This document shows positions 1 to 9,641 of a DNA stretch of 64,000 bases, piece after piece. A program made the translations under genes and the position numbers. Position 1 is the first letter of the stretch. Every line of letters starts with the position of its first letter. Below the pieces are notes generated by a model. The model was not told the DNA's origin and made no database searches. It worked only from the letters and a program-made list of their open reading frames with translations. This DNA comes from JBDTNL01 sp039933785 (lineage in GTDB: Bacteria > Acidobacteriota > Thermoanaerobaculia > Multivoradales > JAGPDF01): positions 3,609 to 67,608 of the forward strand of contig JBDTNL010000014.1 in NCBI GenBank assembly GCA_039933785.1, in the 5' to 3' direction.

Positions 1-2821
1 CCACCAGGTCCGGATTGGGATCACCAGTGTAGGTGACCGCGGGGTCGGTGCCGCTCGGTGCGCCGATCCGCACGCGGAACGTCGTCGAGGTCGTTCCGAG
101 GCTCGAAGTCGTCGTCAAGGTGAAATCGATCGCGCTACCACAAAGCACTGTGGGCGCGACGGCAAAGAGGAAGCTGTCGCCGGTTGCCGAGCCTTGGGGC
201 GCGATGGCGCCGTAGGTCGACGCATTGTCGAGGATCGAGATTCCGGGCGTCGAGGTGCTCAAGGTCGCGGTCGCGGAGGCAACGGCCTTGCCCGCGGCGC
301 GCCATGGGTTCGTCAGCTTGACGGTGAGCAGGATCGGCTCGCCGGGGTCGATTGCGCCGTTGTTGTTGGCGGCGCTGTCGTCGATGGTGACATCGGTGCT
401 GGGAGCCGCGACATCCAGGAACGGCGAACTGAATGATTCGTGGATACCCTCGTGGCTGCGGACGTATCTGCCGCTGACACGGTACGGAGCCGAGGCGCCG
501 TAGCCGAGGCCGCGATCGGCGAAGCCATCCCAGATCGACGCCTCGTTGGCGCAGGCGTTGGTGACGCAATCGGCCTGGATGATGGCGTCTCGGGCATCGG
601 TGAACGTCGGGTTGACCGGCGTCATCTTGAGGCCGTTAATCACGTCCTGCAGCATGGTCTGGTTGCCGGTCGGTACGTCGCCGTTGGCGCCGGCGGGATC
701 GGCGATGACTCGAGCGCGCACACCCCAGAGGGTCAGCGCCCAGATCTCGCCGGAGTTGTGAACCTCGGCGCCGCCATTCAGGTTGAAGCCCAGCGGATCC
801 GGAGCGATGCCCCCAGACAGGTCGTTGGTGACATCGTCGACGTCCGCCCAGGTCATCGGGTTGACGGTGTGGTCAGTGGTGTACGGGAAGCGGCGGATGC
901 CGTACAGGTAGTTGTCGAGGAGGCCGCCCAGCTTGTAGGTGGCGTAGGCGCCGCTGCCGTAATGCCCGCTTGGACCATCGGCGTTGGTGTTGTTGAGCAA
1001 CGACATGGCCACGAAGTCGCTCCAACCTTCACCCATGCCACGAGCGGGATCCCAGTTGAGGCCCACGGCGTTTCCGACCAAGCGATTGCTCGTCCCGTGG
1101 GTGAGCTCGTGCATCAGGATTTCGGCATCCAGGTCACCGTCACGGTCGATCGTCGGTCCCGTGAAGCGAAACATTTGAGCGCGCCCCGACGTGCCGTCCG
1201 GAGGAGTGGCGAAGTTTGCGTTATTGACTCCGGAGCCATCTTCGGCATCGGCATTGACTCGATCGTTGCCGAGGCCCATACCGCTGAAATTGGTCTGCTG
1301 GAAGTTCGCCGAGGCCTCGTCGAATCCTAGGGCGAAGAGCTTGTCGTGATACCAATTCGTCACATAGAACAGTTGGGTCACAGCGCCGCGGCGGTACTGG
1401 TCGATCGCCAGCGTACCGTTGTTGCCATTGCCCGTTGAGGTCTGGCCGGCTTCGGGGTTGCCTCCCTGTGGCGGAGGCAGGAAACCGGTCTGAAAATCGC
1501 GCGGAGCGGTGCCGAGGAAATCACGGTTGCGCGCGTTGGCGTCGGGATTTCCCGTGGGCCGTCCGTTTCCATCGAGCACGCTAGCGGCGCTCGTATCGCA
1601 AACGTTGTTGCCCGTGCCGTCGCGGTCGAGGCAGGCGAGAACGTTGTTGCCGAGCGTCTGGGTTTCGTTCGCCGTGCAAACGCCGCCCGGGCAGTCGTCG
1701 ATCCAGCCATTCTGGCTGGCCGCTGCGTCGTACGCGGTGTGCATGCTGACGATGGTCGCCGCGATTTCGGGGAACTGGGTTCCCGATCCGACCGCTACCG
1801 TGTTTGGCGACTGGGGAGCCGGACTGTCGGCCGGGGTCGTGCCGTCTGCCTGAACGTAGACCCGGAACCGCGCGTCGTGCGCCGAGGCGTAGTCGCGGAT
1901 GTTCTTGCGCCACAGCAAGTCGCCGGTCTGCGCGTCGACGAGGGCATACCAGTCCTGATCGCCAGAGGTGAACACCACCAGGGACCAGGCCGGCACGAGG
2001 ACGCCGGGAGACAACGGAAACAGCATTTGCCGGGCTGTGATCGTGCCGGCGACGAAGTCGTCGGTCTCGTCGAGCTCGATCCGTCCGGCCTTCTCGGACG
2101 CCACTGTGAAGTCCGCCTTGGCGGCGCTCCTGCCGCTTGCGGTCAACAAACGTACGACGGCGTCGGCGGGCGATAGAGTCTCGTTCGCCGCTGAGACGAC
2201 CGTTCCCCGCGCATTCGGCACCATGTCGCCGAGAGTTTGGATCAACCTCCCGCTACGATCGAGGATGAACCGCGTTTCGCTCTGAAAGACTGGACGACCG
2301 TCGATCTGCTGCTCCAGGCGCAACATGCGAAGACCACTCTCGCCGCCGGAGCTGTCGCCCAGGACGACCAGATCCGCCAGGTCTCCTGAGGTCAATCCGT
2401 AGATCGCCCGATTGGCGCTCAGGAATTGCCGGACGATCTGTTCGCTGCCGGCGCCCGACGGGCCGGTGAGTGCCCCCTGTTTGTTGCTCACCGTGCTCGG
2501 CGCACCCGTGAGGTTCGACAGGCGCACGTCGAGACCTGGCATCGAGAGCTGGCGGGACGCGATGGCTGCCACGACGCTCGCGGCAGTGGTCTTGGCGCGC
2601 GCGATTCCGGCGGCCTTGCTCGCTGGCCGAGCGGCCATGGCGCTCGCGTAGGAGGCTTTGAGGTTGACGCGGGCATCCAACATGTTGCCGTCCCGGCCCG
2701 ACTGGTCGGTCGGAGCGACGATCGCCGACGCCAGCGTCGACTGGCCGAACGTGGCGAACGTGACGAGCATTGCGATGGCGAGCGAGATGCGGCTGGAGCC
2801 GCGGCCCATGCATAGAGACAT
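1..2821 (-). CDS. M36 fungalysin-like secreted metalloprotease, C-terminus cut by window edge
   Basis: About 940 codons are visible with no stop before the window edge. Start ATG at 2821 has GGAGGG 7 nt upstream. An N-terminal hydrophobic segment ending near LASA (about residue 33) looks like a Sec signal peptide. A propeptide-like region follows (about residues 80-220). The catalytic zinc motif HELTH is at residues 571-575, with the GMGEGWSDF motif supplying the third zinc ligand (E598). HExxH plus GEGWSDF is diagnostic of M36 (fungalysin) peptidases. The region after about residue 730 reads like a beta-sandwich domain with DDSAANNNGAIDPGE, common at the C-terminus of secreted bacterial proteases. 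Role: extracellular protein degradation after self-cleavage of the propeptide (family knowledge). Two in-frame ATGs (2821, 2809) exist; the first fits the ribosome binding site. Confidence 0.93.
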   Translation of the reverse strand, partial: MSLCMGRGSSRISLAIAMLVTFATFGQSTLASAIVAPTDQSGRDGNMLDARVNLKASYASAMAARPASKAAGIARAKTTAASVVAAIASRQLSMPGLDVRLSNLTGAPSTVSNKQGALTGPSGAGSEQIVRQFLSANRAIYGLTSGDLADLVVLGDSSGGESGLRMLRLEQQIDGRPVFQSETRFILDRSGRLIQTLGDMVPNARGTVVSAANETLSPADAVVRLLTASGRSAAKADFTVASEKAGRIELDETDDFVAGTITARQMLFPLSPGVLVPAWSLVVFTSGDQDWYALVDAQTGDLLWRKNIRDYASAHDARFRVYVQADGTTPADSPAPQSPNTVAVGSGTQFPEIAATIVSMHTAYDAAASQNGWIDDCPGGVCTANETQTLGNNVLACLDRDGTGNNVCDTSAASVLDGNGRPTGNPDANARNRDFLGTAPRDFQTGFLPPPQGGNPEAGQTSTGNGNNGTLAIDQYRRGAVTQLFYVTNWYHDKLFALGFDEASANFQQTNFSGMGLGNDRVNADAEDGSGVNNANFATPPDGTSGRAQMFRFTGPTIDRDGDLDAEILMHELTHGTSNRLVGNAVGLNWDPARGMGEGWSDFVAMSLLNNTNADGPSGHYGSGAYATYKLGGLLDNYLYGIRRFPYTTDHTVNPMTWADVDDVTNDLSGGIAPDPLGFNLNGGAEVHNSGEIWALTLWGVRARVIADPAGANGDVPTGNQTMLQDVINGLKMTPVNPTFTDARDAIIQADCVTNACANEASIWDGFADRGLGYGASAPYRVSGRYVRSHEGIHESFSSPFLDVAAPSTDVTIDDSAANNNGAIDPGEPILLTVKLTNPWRAAGKAVASATATLSTSTPGISILDNASTYGAIAPQGSATGDSFLFAVAPTVLCGSAIDFTLTTTSSLGTTSTTFRVRIGAPSGTDPAVTYTGDPNPDLV

Positions 2822-2901
2822 CGAAATCCCTCCAAGAATGAATTCGGTGCACTGCGGTTTCGGTAGGAGATTTTTACCACAGAAACGGCGGTCGCAGGCC
2901 G

Positions 2902-4650
2902 CTATTCGCCCCCAAGAAACGCCGTGGTGAGGAGTGGCACATAGGTGATGAGCAGCACCCCTCCGAGGAGGACGAGCAGCATCGGCAGGACCGATCGATA
3001 GACCTCGAGTATCGGCCGCTCGAATCGATACGACGCGAGATACAAGTTGAGCCCCACCGGCGGCATCAGATAACCGAGCTCCAGGTTGGCGATGAAGATT
3101 ACGCCCAGATGCACGGGGTGAATGCCGAACGCGAGCCCGAGCGGCACGATCAGCGGCACCACCACGGCGATGGCCGAGAAGATGTCCATCAGGCAGCCGA
3201 CCAGCAGCAGGAACACGTTGAGCCCGAGTAGGAAGACGTATTTGGAGTGCACGTGCTCACGCGTCCATTCGAGCATGTGGGTCGGGACCTGCGCGTCGAC
3301 CAGGTAGCTGGTAAGGCCCACCGCGACGCCGAGGATGACCAGCACGCCGCCGACCAGGAGGGCCGAGCGCCAGAGCACGCGGTAGAGATCGCGGCCCAAT
3401 CCGATATCGCGATAGATCACGCACTGGATGATCAGCGCGGATAGCGCGGTGAGTGCCGAGGCCTCGACGAGGGTGGTCTTGCCCGAGAAGATGCCGAAGA
3501 GCACGATGACCGGGAGGAGCAGCTCCCACTTCGCCGCCCACAGCGCGCGGAGCGCCTCGCCGCGATCGAACTTTCTCCGGACGGTCTGGCCGCGCGTGCC
3601 TTCGCGCACGCCGAGCGCGGCGGCGATGGTGAGCAGGAGGAGCCCCGGGAGCTGGCCACCCTTGAAGAGATCGGAGATCGGGGTCTTCGAGACGATGCCG
3701 TAGAGGATCATCGGCAGGGCCGGCGGAAACAGCAGGCCGAGCGAACCCGACGCGGTGAGCAGGCCGATCGAGAAGCGCTCGCCGTAACCATCCGCGCGAA
3801 GTGCTTTGTAGAGGAAGGGACCGAGGGCGAGAATGGTGACGCCCGAGCCACCGGTGAAGGTGGTGAAGAACGCCGAGAGCACCACGCACATCACCGCCGT
3901 GCCGCCGGGAACCCAACCGAAGAGGCCGCGGAAGAGTCGCAGGAGCCGTTCCGGCGCCTTGCCTTCCGCGAGCACGAATCCGGTCAGCGTGAAGAGCGGA
4001 ATGGCAGGCAGCGCCGCGTTCACCGCCAGGCGGTAGGTTTCGATCGGCACCGCCGCGATGGGCTCACCCGCGGCCATGAAGAGCAGAATGGCGGCGCCGC
4101 CGAGCGCCGAGAAGAGCGGCGCGCCGAGGAGTGTGGCGACCGCAACGATGAGTAGTCCCGGCCACGCCGCATGACCGGCCAACCATTGCGGTTCGAAGCT
4201 GAGCAGCAAGCCTGCCGCCGCGCCGACGGCGGCGACCGTGCGCTCGCGCCAGGTCGGCCCGGTGCGCCGCACCAAGCGCCAGGCGATGAGGGTGAAGGCG
4301 AGCGGCAGGACGCTCTGGATGACCCAGATCGGTGCGATCGCGATCCGCTCACCGGTTTCGTACTCGAGCTTGACCAGGTCGAACCCGGCGCGCGCGAGGA
4401 GCATGGCGACTCCCGCGCCGACCGCCGTCGCGGCCGCCGCGGACCAGCGTCGAATGGCGCCCTGGGGAAGGAACTCACCGGTCGCGAGCGCCAGCAAGCG
4501 GCCCTCGCGCGCCGCCAACGCGGCGCCGAGGAACCCCACCCAGAGCACCAGGTTCTGAACGATCGGCTGTGAACCCGAGATGCCGGTGTGGAAGATCTCT
4601 CGCGCCACCATTTCAGCGAGCGGTAGCACCACCATCACCGCCAGGGCCAA
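2902..4650 (-). CDS. TRAP transporter fused permease (DctQ-DctM)
   Basis: Hydrophobic throughout. The first about 155 residues resemble the small DctQ subunit (four membrane segments); the rest is the large DctM permease with many helices and the FFTTFTGGSGVTILALG and GLLFPPALPMILYG stretches typical of that subunit. It imports an organic acid or related solute using an ion gradient together with the periplasmic DctP protein encoded upstream. The TTG at 4650 is probably not the real start: the open frame continues upstream 14 codons (LNVFLRRSEQGLAA) to a CTG at 4692 that overlaps the dctP stop, so translation is probably coupled to dctP. Substrate cannot be told from sequence. Confidence 0.9.
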   Translation of the reverse strand: MALAVMVVLPLAEMVAREIFHTGISGSQPIVQNLVLWVGFLGAALAAREGRLLALATGEFLPQGAIRRWSAAAATAVGAGVAMLLARAGFDLVKLEYETGERIAIAPIWVIQSVLPLAFTLIAWRLVRRTGPTWRERTVAAVGAAAGLLLSFEPQWLAGHAAWPGLLIVAVATLLGAPLFSALGGAAILLFMAAGEPIAAVPIETYRLAVNAALPAIPLFTLTGFVLAEGKAPERLLRLFRGLFGWVPGGTAVMCVVLSAFFTTFTGGSGVTILALGPFLYKALRADGYGERFSIGLLTASGSLGLLFPPALPMILYGIVSKTPISDLFKGGQLPGLLLLTIAAALGVREGTRGQTVRRKFDRGEALRALWAAKWELLLPVIVLFGIFSGKTTLVEASALTALSALIIQCVIYRDIGLGRDLYRVLWRSALLVGGVLVILGVAVGLTSYLVDAQVPTHMLEWTREHVHSKYVFLLGLNVFLLLVGCLMDIFSAIAVVVPLIVPLGLAFGIHPVHLGVIFIANLELGYLMPPVGLNLYLASYRFERPILEVYRSVLPMLLVLLGGVLLITYVPLLTTAFLGGE

Positions 4651-4688
4651 GGCGGCGAGGCCCTGCTCGGAGCGCCGCAGGAAGACGT

Positions 4689-5744
4689 TCAGCGCGAGGC
4701 TCCCGGCTTGGCTGCGGGCTTGGTCGTCGGCTTGGGGCCGGACTTTCGATATTCATCCCGCAGTTTGAGCGCGGTGTCATAAGCGTCTGCCGGCACCACC
4801 ACGCCGCGCATGGTGGTGAGGAGCTGCTCGGCCTCCTTGCGCCAGACGCCTTCTTGCGCCGCATCGATCGACACCACCTTGAGTCCACGCTTGACCATCT
4901 CGGCGGTCGCCACCTTGTCCTGCTTGCCAGCCTCCTCCTGGAGGCGTTTCTCGGCGTGGCCGGCGGCCTCGAGCATCTTCTTTTGATCCTCCGGTGAGAT
5001 TGCGTCCCAGGTCTTCTTGGTCAGAATCGTTCCGCCGAGCAGTGGGCCCATGCCGAGCTCAAGCATGTTGGGGAGCTGGCGGTACCACTGCAGGGTCAGC
5101 GCGGCGAGTGGAGTCGTCGGCATCGTCTGCAGCATTCCAGTCTGCAGGGCCGTCGGGATGTCGGTGGTCGAGATCGCGACCGGCTGGAAGCCTTGCTGCT
5201 TCCACCAGCTGGTCATCTGGTCATCGCCGGCAAAGGAGAACATCTTTGAGCTCTTCAAGTCCGCCACGGTGGCCACCGGCTTGGCGCTGAACAGGTAGAC
5301 CCAACCGACCTCACTCCAATTCAACAGCACGAAGCCCTTGGCCGCGAGTCGCTGCTCGAGCACGGGAGTCATCGCGGCCAGCACGGCGCGCATTTCTTCG
5401 TAGGAGGCGAAGAACAACGGCAAGCGGAACACCTTGAACGCCTCGTCGATTTCCGCCAGCCCATTCATCGAAATCACACCGGCTTGGAGCTGGCCGACGC
5501 GCATCTTGCGCAGCATGTCGGGATCGTCGCCGGCGATGCCGCCGGCGTACAGGCGCATGGTGACGCGATTCGAGGTCGCGGTGCCCCACTCCGTGCCCAT
5601 GTCTTTCACCGCCTGATACCAGACCGTGCCCTCCGGCAGTACGGTGGCGGTCTTGATCACTGTTGGGATGGCGGGACCTGCGTGAGCGGCATTGGTTGCG
5701 AGTATGGAAAGGGCCGCGATCGCGGCCGAGGTCGAGAGCTTCAT
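4689..5744 (-). CDS. TRAP transporter solute-binding protein DctP
   Basis: 351-residue periplasmic binding protein of the DctP family (PF03480 type). ATG at 5744 is preceded by CTGGAG and opens with a signal peptide ending NAAHA; a longer open frame upstream is not needed. The motifs WYQAVKDMGTEW, YAGGIAGDD and LRKMRVGQLQAGVIS are the conserved N-terminal lobe of the family, and a YRQLPNMLELGMGPLLGG stretch follows in the second lobe. The C-terminus is a short Lys/Pro/Ala tail (PKPTTKPAAKPGASR), unusual for DctP. The gene lies between tatT and the fused permease, so the three products most likely form one transporter. Ligand unknown. Confidence 0.92.
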   Translation of the reverse strand: MKLSTSAAIAALSILATNAAHAGPAIPTVIKTATVLPEGTVWYQAVKDMGTEWGTATSNRVTMRLYAGGIAGDDPDMLRKMRVGQLQAGVISMNGLAEIDEAFKVFRLPLFFASYEEMRAVLAAMTPVLEQRLAAKGFVLLNWSEVGWVYLFSAKPVATVADLKSSKMFSFAGDDQMTSWWKQQGFQPVAISTTDIPTALQTGMLQTMPTTPLAALTLQWYRQLPNMLELGMGPLLGGTILTKKTWDAISPEDQKKMLEAAGHAEKRLQEEAGKQDKVATAEMVKRGLKVVSIDAAQEGVWRKEAEQLLTTMRGVVVPADAYDTALKLRDEYRKSGPKPTTKPAAKPGASR

Positions 5745-5766
5745 GGTCGTTCTCCAGGTTGATCGA

Positions 5767-6696
5767 TCAGAGGAACAAGTCGTCGGCCCGCCCCTGGAGC
5801 AGGCGGGCGCGGTACTGCGCCACCAGGTTGGCGAGCCGGTTGGCCGGGAACGCATCCGGATCGATCGCCAGCGCGCGGGCGAGCGCGGCGTCGAAACCGG
5901 CGCGATCCTGGGTGGCGACGGCGACGCTCGCGGCCCAAGTCACGAACAGCGAGGCATCGTGCCCGCCGCTGAGCGCCAGCGCTCGTTGGTAGTGCTGCTG
6001 GGCACGCTCCGGATTGCCTCCCATCATCGGCGAGAGGGCGTCGAGAGAGATCAACGCGGCGTGGAGCGCGCCGGCCTGGAAGTCTTCCTGCAGCGCCAAA
6101 CCGCGCTCGAGCAGGGCCCGCACGGCCGGCAGATCGGCGAGCAGCTCGGGGTGGTCCTTGCCGGAGGCGATCGCAGCGCCCCATGAGGCGCCCGTCCAAT
6201 AGAGGAGGGGCACGTCGGCGAGGGTGCAGGCGGCGACGGCAGCCATGGGATCCTTGCGCAGCGCCTCGCCGATGCCCGGATGAGCAAGCTCTAGACCGCG
6301 CAACGCGTAGTCGCGCGCCCGCACGTACATGCGCCGAGCGCGCTCGCGCGCCGCGGCGGCGGCGGCGGGGTCATGAGCCTCCGCCTGCAGCACGTCGGTC
6401 TCGAGGAAGGCGTAGGCGTATTGCGTGAAACCGCCCGCCGCCGCGAGCAACAGGTCCGGGTTGCGCGGATCGGACGCCAGGAGCGACTCGACGGTTTTGA
6501 GGGTTGTAGGCAAGGCCTCGCGGACCAGCTCGAGGTCGTCGTCCGAGGCCCAGACCGAACCGCCGGTGGCGAGCGACTTGGCCACGGAGCGCACCGCGAC
6601 GCGGCGCACGCCGGCGCAGCCGCCGAGCAGCACGACCAAGAGGACAATTCCTGAGAGAACGCGGCTCGGGTGCCCGCGGGGAGGGACGCGCTTCAT
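5767..6696 (-). CDS. TRAP transporter TatT component family lipoprotein
   Basis: 309 residues. ATG at 6696 overlaps the stop of the upstream gene (ATGA). A lipoprotein signal with lipobox LLGGC lies near residues 20-27. The remainder is alpha-helical and TPR-like, with VESLLASDPRNPDLLLAAAG and the closing ALAIDPDAFPANRLANLVAQ, which match the TatT family, the trimeric periplasmic partner of DctP in some TRAP systems such as the one in Treponema. Its position next to dctP supports the call. Known role of the family: a scaffold that may hand hydrophobic ligands to DctP; the ligand here is unknown. Confidence 0.85.
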   Translation of the reverse strand: MKRVPPRGHPSRVLSGIVLLVVLLGGCAGVRRVAVRSVAKSLATGGSVWASDDDLELVREALPTTLKTVESLLASDPRNPDLLLAAAGGFTQYAYAFLETDVLQAEAHDPAAAAAARERARRMYVRARDYALRGLELAHPGIGEALRKDPMAAVAACTLADVPLLYWTGASWGAAIASGKDHPELLADLPAVRALLERGLALQEDFQAGALHAALISLDALSPMMGGNPERAQQHYQRALALSGGHDASLFVTWAASVAVATQDRAGFDAALARALAIDPDAFPANRLANLVAQYRARLLQGRADDLFL

Positions 6697-7217
6697 TTCG
6701 ATTCGCCTTCGGTTTGCAATGTACCGGCGCCAAGCACCGGGGTCAAGCCGGCCACCCCGGGCGGCTCGGCCTCGCTCCGCCCGACCCGTGGCGAACGGCG
6801 TTGACGGATTGCCGCCAGCCGGCCGCTCCCGAGCCCGAGGATCAGCGTGACGACGGCCATGAGCGCGGTAAGCCACGCGAAGTGACCGGTGCTGTGCCAG
6901 CGCTCGAGGACCGCGACTGCGAGCACCGCCGCAGCCAGGATCGAGATTCGGTTGGCGCCGCCGAGCTCTGCGGCGAGCTCCGCGCGGACCTGGAGCAAGG
7001 AACGCAGCAACAGTGCGCCGAACGCGACTTCGAGCAAGGCCAGCGACAGGGCCAAACCATGTGCCTGCCCGAGCAGACTCTGGGCGCCAGTGAAGAGTAA
7101 GGCTACCGCCGGAACGATGGTTTGAACCGCGCGTATGGAATCGACCCGCTCGCGGCGCCGCGAGCGCTGCGGAATCGACCGGATCTCGGGGCCTGGGGCG
7201 TCGGAATCGTCCGTCAC
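6693..7217 (-). CDS. Four-helix integral membrane protein of unknown function
   Basis: 174 residues starting at GTG 7217. After a charged N-terminus (RSRRRER) there are about four hydrophobic segments (VPAVALLFTGAQSLLG, ALSLALLEVAFGALLL, ISILAAAVLAVAVL, LTALMAVVTLILGLGSG) and a cytosolic-looking charged tail. No family was recognised. Its stop overlaps the tatT start by the ATGA junction, so it is probably the first gene of the TRAP operon and may be a membrane accessory of the transporter (inference from position only). Confidence 0.7.
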   Translation of the reverse strand: MTDDSDAPGPEIRSIPQRSRRRERVDSIRAVQTIVPAVALLFTGAQSLLGQAHGLALSLALLEVAFGALLLRSLLQVRAELAAELGGANRISILAAAVLAVAVLERWHSTGHFAWLTALMAVVTLILGLGSGRLAAIRQRRSPRVGRSEAEPPGVAGLTPVLGAGTLQTEGESK

Positions 7218-7304
7218 TGGCGAGTGAGCCTACTGTGGGGGGCGTCCGGCTCCAAACCGGCGATTCCTGGCCGCGCGCAAATGCGCCAGAATAGCTCCAC
7301 TGCT

Positions 7305-9641
7305 ATGAGCGCCCCCGCCGACGGGCTCGTCGACCTGCTGCGCGATCTCGCGATCGCGTGGAAGAACCTCGCCGCGTATCCCCCGGCGCATCCCCTGCGC
7401 ATCCAGGGCCTCGAGCAGGCTCAGAAGCAACTCCAGCGGGTGGTGCCTTCCGGCGACACCCTGAGCCTGGGCGTCTTGCGTGACGGCTTGCTGCGCGGCG
7501 AGGAGAAGCACTCGGGGACCGCGGCGCAGCGCCTGGCCGAAGCCCTGCACCGCCGGCATGTCGCGGTGCTGTCGCTCGAGGGAGACACCACCGCCGGCGA
7601 GCTCGAAGCCTTCTTGCGGCTGCTGGTCGCCGATCCTCGCCGGGCTCCGGCCCCGCTCTGGGACGAGCTCGAAGCCGCCGGAGTGCTACATATCGGACTG
7701 CAGCCGGTCGACTACGAGGGCGTGACGATCGACGACGCGCCGGAAAGCGAGCGTACCGGCAAGCCGGCGCCCAAGTCGCTGAACGAAGCGATGGTGCGCG
7801 AATTGCTCCTGGGACGCGAGTTCATGGCCTTCGGAATCGACCCGTCTCAGGCGACTCTCGAAGAAGTGCTCGCGCTGGTCGGGGCGCTGCACGCCGAATC
7901 CGAGCGCGAGGGCGGCGGTGGCGGCGCTGGCCAAGGACAAACCGGCGGCCCGGGATCTGGCAAAGACTCGGGTCCGGGCCAAGGTCCTAGCCCAGGAGGC
8001 GGCGCCGCCGGACAGGCGACCGATGCGGCGGCAACTGCGCTCGCCGCCCTGAGACTGTCGAGTCGTCTAGCGAAAACGATCGAGGACTACTTCTCCCGCG
8101 TGAACGGCGCGGCGCGAGCGACCGCGGCGGTCGACTTGGGCAATCTGGTACCGAAGCTGCCGGGGGGCCCGCGCGCCGCGGTCGCCGAAGCGGCGTTGCG
8201 GGCGCTCGGCACGATGCGCTCGGGCACTTCGCCCGCCGATGCCGCCGCCGACCGGGACGATGCGCTGGCGCTCGATGTCTTCGTGCGCCGGCTGCCGCCC
8301 GGAGAAGTGCTGGCTGCGCTGCGGCGGATGATCACCAGCGGAACACGACTCTCGCCCCGCGCCGTACGCCTGGCGCAAATGCTCGAGGAGGCTTCGCCCG
8401 CTGGTTCGAGCGGCCCGCGAGCGACGGCCGAGGTGGTGGCCACGATCGAAGCACTCTTCCGCGACGAGGACATCGACCGGGTCGCGGTCGCGCTGCCGGG
8501 CGAGGTTGCGCTTCAAGCCTTGGCACTACCTCGGCCTCAGGAAATTCCGCCGGCCGAGTTGCCGGATCTCGGGCCGCGCCTCGATTCCCTGGCGTCCAGC
8601 GCCGTGCTCACGCAGACGGTCTCGACCCTGCTCGAGATGGTCACCGACAAGTCGCCGCGACAAGTGCCGCCGGCGGTGCTCTCGAAGCTCGAAGAGCTCT
8701 ACCGCGAGCTCCTGCAAGCCGGCCGTTTCACCTCGGCGCTGCAAGTCGTCGAAACGCTCAAGCGGATGCGCGGCGCCGAGGCCCTCGAGGACACCGCCGA
8801 CGACCTGCGGCGCATCCTCGAGCGGCTGGGCAATCGCGAGTCGGTGCGCTCGATGCTGAGCGCGTTGCGCGACCTTCCCGACCAGGCGCAGGTGGAAGTG
8901 GCGCGCCTGATCGAGCGCCTGGGCTCGCCGGCTCTGCGCCACCTGCTCGGTCAGCTGTCGGAGGAGCAGGACCGCTCGCTCCGGCACCGCATTCTCGGCG
9001 TGCTGAGCGCGCTCGGCGATGCGGTCGTTCCGGAAGCGACGCTGCTGCTCCAGGATTCGCGTTGGTTCGTGGTGCGCAACATGATCGTCCTGCTGCGCAC
9101 GGTCGGCGACCAGAGCGCGCTGCCCGCGCTGCGCCGCCTCGCCGAGCACGGCGACTTGCGAGTGCGCATGGAGGCGATCAAGAGCCTGCTGGCCTCGGAC
9201 CCCCAAGTGCCCGGAGAGTTGCTGGCGCGAGCGATGCAGGATCCCGACCCGACGCTTGCCGAGTCGGCCATCGGTCTGGTGGCGACGTACGGCATCGTGC
9301 AAGCGGTGCAGCCGCTGCTCGGTCTGCTCGCCAAGCCCGACCGTCTTGGGCGGCGGCGATCGGTGCGCCTGCGAGCGCTGCGCACGCTCGGCGTGCTGGC
9401 CGATCCGGCGGCGCTTCCGGAGCTCGACCGGCTGTACCTGCGCGAGCGCTGGTTTGGCCGCCCGCCGGCCGAGGAACGCTTGGCCGCTTTCCGGGCCTTG
9501 GCTGGATTCGCCGCGGAGCACACCCGGCCCTATGTGGAAGGCGGTGGGAAGTCGCGCGATGCCGCGGTGCGCGCGGTTTGCCGAGCCCTCGCCGAGGGCA
9601 AGATCCGCGCTCCCGAACGCGAGGCCGAGGAGCGCGAATGA
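7305..9641 (+). CDS. HEAT-repeat protein with N-terminal domain shared with the next gene
   Basis: 778 residues from ATG 7305 (an in-frame ATG at 7281 is an alternative; neither has a strong ribosome binding site). Residues about 1-130 form a domain (NLAAYPPAHPLR ... LSLGVLRDGLL ... LEAFLRLLVADP) that resembles the N-terminus of the HD-GYP protein encoded next. A Gly/Pro/Ser-rich linker follows (about residues 200-235). The C-terminal half (about 500-770) is a run of HEAT/PBS-lyase-like helical repeats such as ALPALRRLAEHGDLRVRMEAIKS. No catalytic motif is seen; the repeats suggest a scaffold. The stop overlaps the next start (ATGA), so the pair is probably translationally coupled. Confidence 0.85.
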   Translation: MSAPADGLVDLLRDLAIAWKNLAAYPPAHPLRIQGLEQAQKQLQRVVPSGDTLSLGVLRDGLLRGEEKHSGTAAQRLAEALHRRHVAVLSLEGDTTAGELEAFLRLLVADPRRAPAPLWDELEAAGVLHIGLQPVDYEGVTIDDAPESERTGKPAPKSLNEAMVRELLLGREFMAFGIDPSQATLEEVLALVGALHAESEREGGGGGAGQGQTGGPGSGKDSGPGQGPSPGGGAAGQATDAAATALAALRLSSRLAKTIEDYFSRVNGAARATAAVDLGNLVPKLPGGPRAAVAEAALRALGTMRSGTSPADAAADRDDALALDVFVRRLPPGEVLAALRRMITSGTRLSPRAVRLAQMLEEASPAGSSGPRATAEVVATIEALFRDEDIDRVAVALPGEVALQALALPRPQEIPPAELPDLGPRLDSLASSAVLTQTVSTLLEMVTDKSPRQVPPAVLSKLEELYRELLQAGRFTSALQVVETLKRMRGAEALEDTADDLRRILERLGNRESVRSMLSALRDLPDQAQVEVARLIERLGSPALRHLLGQLSEEQDRSLRHRILGVLSALGDAVVPEATLLLQDSRWFVVRNMIVLLRTVGDQSALPALRRLAEHGDLRVRMEAIKSLLASDPQVPGELLARAMQDPDPTLAESAIGLVATYGIVQAVQPLLGLLAKPDRLGRRRSVRLRALRTLGVLADPAALPELDRLYLRERWFGRPPAEERLAAFRALAGFAAEHTRPYVEGGGKSRDAAVRAVCRALAEGKIRAPEREAEERE

